Assembly: GCF_029873635.1 (NCBI RefSeq)
Contig: NC_080425.1
Coordinates: 44,472,402-44,536,401, forward strand
Source of the DNA: Malania oleifera
Lineage: Eukaryota > Streptophyta > Magnoliopsida > Santalales > Ximeniaceae
DNA: 64,000 bases
Reading direction: 5' to 3'
Part shown: piece by piece, positions 57,683 through 64,000 of the stretch
Numbering within the stretch: the stretch's first letter is position 1
How the letters are laid out: each line of letters begins with the position of its first letter
The notes under the pieces: generated by a model
Told to the model about the DNA's origin: nothing
Database searches by the model: none
The model's input: only the letters and a program-made list of their open reading frames with translations
Translations under genes and position numbers: made by a program

Positions 57683-60073
57683 TGAAATTAGGAATAGCTT
57701 CCCAAGAGGGGAGTGAATTGGAATTTAAAACTTCCTTTTAATTCCTTTGACTAATTCTTAACCATTTTAAATCTTTAACCAATTCTTTAACTTGTTTGTT
57801 TAATCTATCAATTACACAATAACTAAGATTCTTTAAAACAATCAACTAATTAAACATTCAATCTTTAACCACACTATCCAAACCAATCATCCACAATTTG
57901 AAAGTAACAATAGCCAAACCAAGATTGAGATATACAATGCTTTGAATAATGTAAGAATGTGAATTAAGCCCCGTTGTGAATTTGCTTCTTCAATATGATG
58001 TTCAATATAAAATTCAATCACTCTTTCCAAATATTTAGAATTCAAATAAACTTTCAGTTAATTTATCTTTGAGTGTTTAACCAAGTAATGTACTCCCGTA
58101 TGGTTTCCGTAAAGTAAGGTTTAACTAACGTACTCCCTTTTAGGTTTCTGCAACCCAAATCAAAATTGAATTTTATGTTTGGTTGATTTTCAAATTTACG
58201 TAGTATATATGATTTCAAATTTAAACCATCCATGCAATTGAAATATGTACTAAAAATAAAGAGTAGGGAAAGAAAGAGTGAGATGGAGATTTTTACGAGA
58301 TTCGGCTTATACCCAGGCTACGTCCTCGCCTTTGGAAAATCACCAAAGGATCCACTAAACATGTTCCTCTACTAGGTGGAACAATACCTTTACACACTGC
58401 TTCAGTAGGCTAGAGCCTGCCTCTCCAAACAACATCAACAACATCCCCTCGTTCGGTCACTCCTTCAAATAGGCTAAAGCCCGCCTCTCCAAACAATGTA
58501 CCCTTGCTTGGTCACTCCTTAACTAGGCTAGAGCCTGCCTCTCTAAGCAATATCCCCTTGCTTAGCCAACGATCCAAACAGTCCTTGGATTCGTCAATCT
58601 ACAAGATAAAAATCAAATAGATGTGTACAAAGAACTTGCTCCTCAAAGAGCTGGTTAGTACAACAATTACAACACAACTAATATACTTCAAAGTAAATTC
58701 AGAATATAAAATTTAGAATTGAATCTCCATAATTGTATCACTGTAGAGTTCTTTCAATAGATGAAGGAATTAGCAATTTAAGCACAATATTGGTGAGAAA
58801 ATTAGCAAGACTTCAGTTAATTTCGTAAGTGATGTGAGTTTTGAAGAACTTTGAGAGTTTCAGACTTTCAATAGGCTTGAGAGAGTATATTTGCAGAATT
58901 TGATTTCTTAGTGTCTCTCTTGGTGTTTAAAATCAATGTTTCTTGAGGTCTTTATAGAGATAGAAAATCTCCTTGCTTGTTCCCCAAGAATACTAAGAGT
59001 TGTTTCCAAATATTAAAAATATTTAAGCTTCCAAAAATTTGAATTTCAAAGATTATATCCCTTGGAAAAATTTAAACATGCCACTAGCCAGATGTCTGTC
59101 AAACTCTGGTAGTCATCCGTCCATATGATAAAACTGTAAAAACATAGGAAGATAGGTGGCAGTCGTCAGTCCCTTGATTGGCAGTTATCTGTCACCAAAA
59201 TAATGTGTTTATAATGCAACTTAGTGAGGTGGTAGTCGTCTGTCCATGTGGTGATAGTCGTCTATCCATGAACAATTCAAGTTTTTCAATAACACATAAG
59301 GTAGACAGTCGTCTGGCATAACACTCACAGGCTTCTCACTTTGCACTAGCAGTTGTCTGTCAGAGCCTTGATAGTCATCTGTCAGGCTTCTGTCTTTAGT
59401 TAAGCTATACTAAATTGGCCAGTTGTCTCTCCATAACCAGACAGGCGTCTTTAACTGACTGATTTTCTTTTCTAGTCATTTTTTCATTTCTCTCTCATTT
59501 TTGCTTAGATATTCTTGGAATACAAATTTGTTTAACTTTGAAAAGAATGTTCCAAGTTTTATATTAAGATCTCTAAGTCTCTTTGCCTAATGAGCTTCAA
59601 AATGAAAATTTCATATTTGAATAAACTTGAAGTACTTACAAAGACTTGTCCTAAAGACCCCTTTGATTCTTATTTACTATGAATTCTTTTTGTTACTGGT
59701 CTCTGATCTTTCAGGCTTCTCTGAGTTTTCATCCCTTTAAACTTTCTTGATCTTTCATCATTGATTCAGACTTTGAGCTCCTTTGATCTTTGAGTTTACT
59801 TGAATTGGATCATTTTGCTGATGTAAACTTTCCACGTTCCTTGATACTTGTGAGCTTTCAAGATATGGCACTTTGAGGTCTATGCTTTATTTTCTTTGAG
59901 CTTTCATGTTGATCTCTTTAATTCTTATGCTCTTATGATCTTCAGACTTTGATCCATGCTTCATGAATGCTTTTAACATTGATTCCTGAAAAATACAACA
60001 CTCAACCGAAGCATGTTAAGTCCTACTTGTTTTTTAGCATCAAAATAGGATATTAAGCCTTGTAATGCTAGAA
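57683..60073 (-). repeat. Element E 5' LTR (right)
   Basis: A 2.4-kb repeat of 50866-53188 with the hairpin at 58329-58349, the tandem GGCTAGAGCC units (58400-58560) and palindromic motifs of GGCAGTCGTCTGTC type (59090-59460). The outer end reads CTTGTAATGCTAGAA where the left copy has CTTGTAAGGCCAACA, so the terminal bases are mutated and the end is approximate. Confidence 0.9.
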
Positions 60074-60775
60074 AAAAGCATTTTAAAAAGTTCGGTCACC
60101 CGAGTCCAGGTTTGGTACACTGAACAAAAGTCAGAAACATTATGTCTACGGTTCGGTTGCCCGAAGCTAAGTTCAGTCGCCCGAGGCCTTTTTGAGCGTG
60201 GAGGTTCGGTCGCCAGGGTTGGTGAAAAGTGCTTGGACACGAGTTCGGTCATCCGAAGATGATACGCTCATTTCTAGTTCGGTCGCCTGAAACTAGGTCA
60301 ACCCAATAACCTCCCAACGGTTCGAGCGCCTGAGGTGTTTTGAACACCTGGGATTCGGTCACCTAACCTCTCTCATTTTATGCTTATTATGTTCAATTTT
60401 AAACCAATTGATTCCCTTATTTATGTAAGTGATATGGGAATTGTTTTTCCATTTGTTTGAGACCTAAGGTATTTTTATCCTACTAAAAAAATCTGGCATC
60501 GGTTGACCGAAGGGTGATCCCAAAGGTATTTCTAAGGTCTTGAACTTACAGTCCTACATGCATGATATGCAGACCATTAGAGACCTATGATGATTATTAT
60601 TACGGACCCAATGATAAAAAATACAACAATAAATATGCTGGGTCTTCACTTCTCTTCAGGTTACCGCATGCCATTATATGAACTTGCCAATGAGAACCTA
60701 CACACAAACTAGGCAACCATTAAATACCAGAGTATTTTTCATTATCAAAACTGGGAATGACTCATAGGGTCAACA
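60074..60775 (-). repeat. Element C 5' LTR, part 3
   Basis: Continues the C palindromic block (GTTCGGTCGCCCGAG type, 60085-60365) beyond element E and ends GGGTCAACA at 60775. Together parts 1-3 give a length close to that of the left LTR plus its missing end. Confidence 0.88.
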
Positions 60776-61299
60776 GAAAGCAAAGGTTTGGTTGCCCGGG
60801 GGGTTGGTGAAAAGTATCCTGACATGGGTGGGTTCGGTCGCCCGAGGGAGATACGTTCATTCTAGGTTCGGTTGCCCAGCCTCTCATAGTGATTTTCATT
60901 TTAAGTCCAAATTTTCCTCAATTAAGTCCCCTAATATTTTAAGTTACGTTGGGAACTTTCATACGTGCAAGTGCTGAGACCTAGTGTCTTTCTAAGGCCT
61001 TTTTAAGTATGCCAAAAAACCTGGCATCGGTCGACCAATCCCTAAGGTCTCTCTAAGGTCTTGTGCTTGTAGATCGTACATGCATGATATGTTGATTATT
61101 ACAAACATTTTCTTAATTAAAATTAGAGACCCAAATCAAAAACATAATGAATAAATATGTTGGGTCTTCGCTTCTCTTCAAGTCGCCGCATGCCATCAAT
61201 ATGATCCAGTTAGTATGATCCTGCACACAAACTTGAAAGTCATCAAATACAAAGAGTATTTGTCATTATCAAAACCAGGAATGACCTATAAGGTCAACA
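60776..61299 (-). mobile_element. Sirevirus LTR fragment C2
   Basis: A second, shorter C-like LTR piece with TTGGTTGCCCGGGG, GGTTCGGTCGCCCGAGG and the end ATGACCTATAAGGTCAACA at 61299. Element C appears to have inserted into it, and it in turn lies in element F coding sequence. Its other side was lost in the deletion at 41136. Confidence 0.75.
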
Positions 61300-62900
61300 C
61301 CAACTTTACCTACCCTGATGATCTTGCCTTTTACATTGTCCCCGAAGGTCACGAATCCTCCATCCTTTGGTGTGATGGATGCAAACTTGGTCTTATCGCC
61401 CGTCATATGCCTTGAGCTGCCACTATCCATGTACTATTTGTCCTTAGAGGAGGACAACCTCAAGCACACCTACAATAAACAATCAAGTGACTACTTTTGG
61501 TACCCAAATTCTCTTCAGTTCATAGGGGTTAGTGTCCGAATCTCCCTTAACTCTCCAAACCTTCTTAAGTTTAACATCCTTGTTCTTTAAGGGGCAATAA
61601 AATTTTACAAAGCCTTTTCTTTTACATTTAAAACACGTTTTATGCCTATAGGAGTCTTTAGATGGGATATATAATTTTTATTCTCGTACAAAATGCCCTT
61701 TGTAGAGATTTTTCTATCTCTTCTTTTCTTTTCCATTAAAACCAAGGCTTTCTTTGTCAAGAGGGTTCCTCTGGACCCCAAGGAGTTTTTCAAAATCATT
61801 TTAGCCCTTCATGAATTTATAAATGATTTTGGGGTTATCCTTTATTGTTCTTTCAAGACTAGTAAATTTTCAAATCTTTTTCTTTCAACAACGAAGAATG
61901 AGATTCCTTTCCTTTTTCTAAAAATTTAGATAAATCTTTATATTTGATTTTCAAATCATTATTTTTCTCAGTCATTTTATCAATCAATTTATAGACACGA
62001 ATATACTCAAGTTGTAGTTCTTTATATGTAGGCATGCTATCAACATCAGAATCATCACTAGAATAATAAGACAATAAGGAACAAGATGAATGTACCTCAT
62101 GGTCACTATGTGCCATTAAACACAAGTTTTTGACTTCAATGTCACTGGTTTTAGTGCTTGAGCCACTGGTACTATGTCTATCCCAAGATGTACTGGGATT
62201 CATTGCTCTCTTATTCTTTCTCGAGTCCTTCTCCAGCAGCGGCCATTCTGGTCTAATATGCCTGGCTTCATTACAATTGTAACAAATGGGAGGATCTGAT
62301 TTTTGCTTTCTTCTGCTTGACTCTCTCTTTTCTGATTTTGTGCTCCAAAACTTTCTAGATGATCTCCCATTCTTCTTGAAGAATTTGTTGAACTTCTTAG
62401 TCAGCAAAGCCATGTCATCCTCTAACTCCTAATCGCTACCTTCACTGGAGCTGCTGGTGGATACTTTTAGAGTTGTCACTTTCTTTGCTTTGTACTGCTC
62501 ACCCATCCTTTTATTTATTTCGATTTCGTACGTGATAAGCGATCCAATAAGCTCATCCAACATCATTGCCTTTAAGTTTCTTTCCTCAGCTATGTCAGTA
62601 GCTTTTGCTTCCCAGATAGGTGGTAGATCCCTAAGAACTTCCTGATCATTTCATAAGTGGGGTAAGTCTTACCAAGAGCATGCAATGAGTTAGTGATATA
62701 TGTGAATCGAGCATACATGCTTTGTACAGATTCACTAGAGGTCATCCTAAATGCCTCATATTCACCACTTAACATGTCAATGTGACTATCCTTTACATCT
62801 CTAGTGCCCTCATATGTAACCTCAAGTTTTTCCTATATTTCCTTAGCTAGTTGACATGCCACGACTCTATTAAATTCATTAACATCTAATGCATAGTATA
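61300..62900 (-). pseudogene. gag: Element F: Sirevirus gag and start of protease (partial, broken)
   Basis: Closely follows the element A arrangement. From the right, UBN2 text EKLEVTYEGTRDVKDS then FTYITNSLHALGKTYP (62830-62645) leads through a frameshift to the zinc knuckle CYNCNEARHIRPEWP (near 62285; the last Cys is Trp). The acidic block (62130-62020) and a Lys-rich segment follow, and then a protease start with DKYYMDSGSSRHMTG-like text near 61425. The left edge is cut by LTR C2 and the right edge at 62901 by gypsy LTR G3, so no LTR of its own is present. It is closer in sequence to element A than to C or E. Confidence 0.82.
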
Positions 62901-63162
62901 TGTGGAGACTGGGAAAAAAAATAATAATAAAGCAAGATGGGAAATCAGTTTGGTGAGCTTAGAGGAAAATCGTCAACAATTTTGAATTATCAGGGCTCGG
63001 TAAAGGTAAAACGGTAAAAATTAGCTTGATTAAAAACCAAACCGTCGACGGTTTCAGGAAAATCGTTGACGGTCATGGCTAGGAGAGCAGCTTATAAATA
63101 GGATTCTAATTCATTTTTCTTTTGAAAATTATAACTCTCTCTTACTCTATCTCTAAGTTGCG

Positions 63163-63219
<57 letters not shown>

Positions 63220-64000
63220 AATTTCTCACCCAATTTTAGCCCGAATCGACGATCATATGCCATTTTGGTATCCTAGCTTTGATTCTTAATAGCTTAACTG
63301 GAGTCATTTTGCTGTCTGGGGATCCTAGGCACCACTCCAAAGTTAAGGTAAAGGGAATAGACTATGTTAGACATTTTTATAAATTTAACCAATTATATTA
63401 TTGTATGTGAATGCAAAAATAATATATGTGTTTTCTTGAGTATATGGGTATATGAAAATGGAAACTTTGAAATGATATATATATGTTTTAAGAAAATTGG
63501 GTTTTTGAGTTTGAGCAAAACCCTAGATATGTTTACACCAATATTTTCAGCGAAATATTATAGTATTAATTATCACTCAAAATGTGTGGCATGAGTTTGA
63601 ATATTATGCATATTAAAATCGGTCAGTTTTTATGGTAATGTATATATATAGATAGAGATATGGTTTTATATAGAATTATAGTATGATAGTGCTTTATACA
63701 AAGCTACAATATGCAGTATTTTATACAAAATTATAGTATTACAGTGTTCTATATAAAACTACAGTTGAGAACACTTTATATAGAGCACATGTTGACTTTT
63801 TGAGTCCGTCTCCAGTTTTGATTATGACAAACCACAATATCTTATCTATTTTGTTTGGTGCATGAACATGTTTACTTTTCTTAGCACAAAAGATGGATGA
63901 GATATGGAAGCCAAGAAGCACTTAAATGAGCACATCATTTGGGGCAATCCATGATATTTCAAAGGAGTAGAGCATGAAGTTCTTTTGTTTTTCTTTCAAG
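62901..64000 (+). mobile_element. Gypsy-type LTR G3 (runs off the window)
   Basis: Starts TGTGGAGACTGGG inside element F gag. Palindromic motifs lie at 62965-63085 (AAACCGTCGACGGTTT at 63039-63054, perfect over 16 bp), the TATA box TTATAAATA at 63092-63100, then a CT-rich leader with (CT)n at about 63168-63216. The layout matches the LTRs of G1 and G2. Degenerate repeats of about 30 bp (TTATACAAAATTATAGTAT type) lie at 63640-63780. No internal region is visible, so the gypsy assignment rests on LTR layout. Confidence 0.65.
63790..64000 (+). mobile_element. Start of a Sirevirus-type LTR (runs off the window)
   Basis: TGTTGACTTTTTGAGTCCG, followed by TCCAGTTTTGATTATGACAA, is the opening shared with solo LTR D and element A. 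It lies inside LTR G3, and only the first 211 bases are in the window. Confidence 0.65.

Larger units (their letters stand above)
50866..60073 (-). mobile_element. Element E: Sirevirus-like, gag plus extra gene, no pol
   Basis: A 9.2-kb element inserted in the palindromic block of the C 5' LTR. Its LTRs (50866-53188 and 57683 to about 60073) both begin TGAAATTAGGAATAGC. Flanks AGAAG (left) and AAAAG (right) match the uninterrupted target CTAAAAAGCATTTTC and serve as a 5-bp duplication with one mismatch. Gag is present, but protease, integrase, RT and RNase H are all absent. Instead a 297-codon open frame and an acidic tail lie between gag and the 3' LTR. The element would need enzymes supplied by a full Sirevirus. 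Confidence 0.9.
41137..60775 (-). mobile_element. Non-autonomous Sirevirus C, with nested insertions
   Basis: The left (3') LTR is 41137-42907, the internal part 42908-47330, and the right (5') LTR 47331-60775 after removal of solo LTR D and element E. The primer site is perfect. The internal region encodes only a shortened gag; no protease, integrase, RT or RNase H was found. The left LTR lacks its outer 260 bp or so, cut at the junction with G2, so no target duplication can be checked. Right of the element the bases GAAAG follow. Confidence 0.85.

Overview
The window is a stretch of plant nuclear DNA, most likely from an angiosperm with a large, repeat-rich genome. It contains no convincing host protein gene, tRNA or rRNA. 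Almost every recognisable piece is a transposable element. Most are LTR retrotransposons of two kinds: Ty1/copia elements of Sirevirus type on the minus strand (about 2-kb LTRs, UBN2-type gag, tRNA-iMet primer site, several polypurine tracts), and Ty3/gypsy chromoviruses of Tekay/Del type on the plus strand (2-kb LTRs, retrotrans_gag, chromodomain-like tail). There is also a smaller complete copia element, a CACTA transposon end, a Mutator-like MITE and a dimeric satellite array.

Layout, left to right. 155-9795 is a complete but decayed Sirevirus (element A, minus) with 5-bp target duplication CTTAT. 9801-14059 is old debris: a Tat/Ogre-like LTR remnant, a decayed Sirevirus gag, LTR pieces, a copia RNase H remnant holding a 261-bp MITE, and a CACTA 3' end. 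15273-20664 is a complete Ty1/copia element (plus) with target duplication CTAAC. 20670-23096 is unassigned single-copy-like DNA. 23097-24563 is a satellite of about 169-bp monomers alternating in two types.

24564-64000 is a nest of retrotransposons. LTR fragment H is split by Sirevirus LTR A', which is split by the complete gypsy element G1 (25217-34389, target duplication TCACT) and again by LTR B. LTR B is split by gypsy element G2 (from 36271), whose distal half is lost at a deletion junction near 41136. The junction leads into non-autonomous Sirevirus C (41137-60775). The right LTR of C carries solo LTR D (48352-50592, target duplication TAGGC) and complete element E (50866-60073). Beyond C are an LTR fragment related to C (C2), Sirevirus gag/protease F, and a third gypsy LTR (G3), which contains the start of another Sirevirus LTR at the window edge.

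The most interesting parts are these. Element E has gag and two LTRs but no pol. In place of pol it carries a nearly open 297-codon gene that resembles the 'putative plant transposon protein' family, with what looks like its own promoter and leader. Iterated CG-rich palindromes, different in each family, lie just upstream of the TATA box in nearly all the long LTRs, both copia and gypsy. A hairpin in the transcribed part of the Sirevirus LTRs keeps its pairing while its stem sequence changes between families. Most premature stops fit C-to-T or G-to-A decay, as expected of methylated, silenced repeats.
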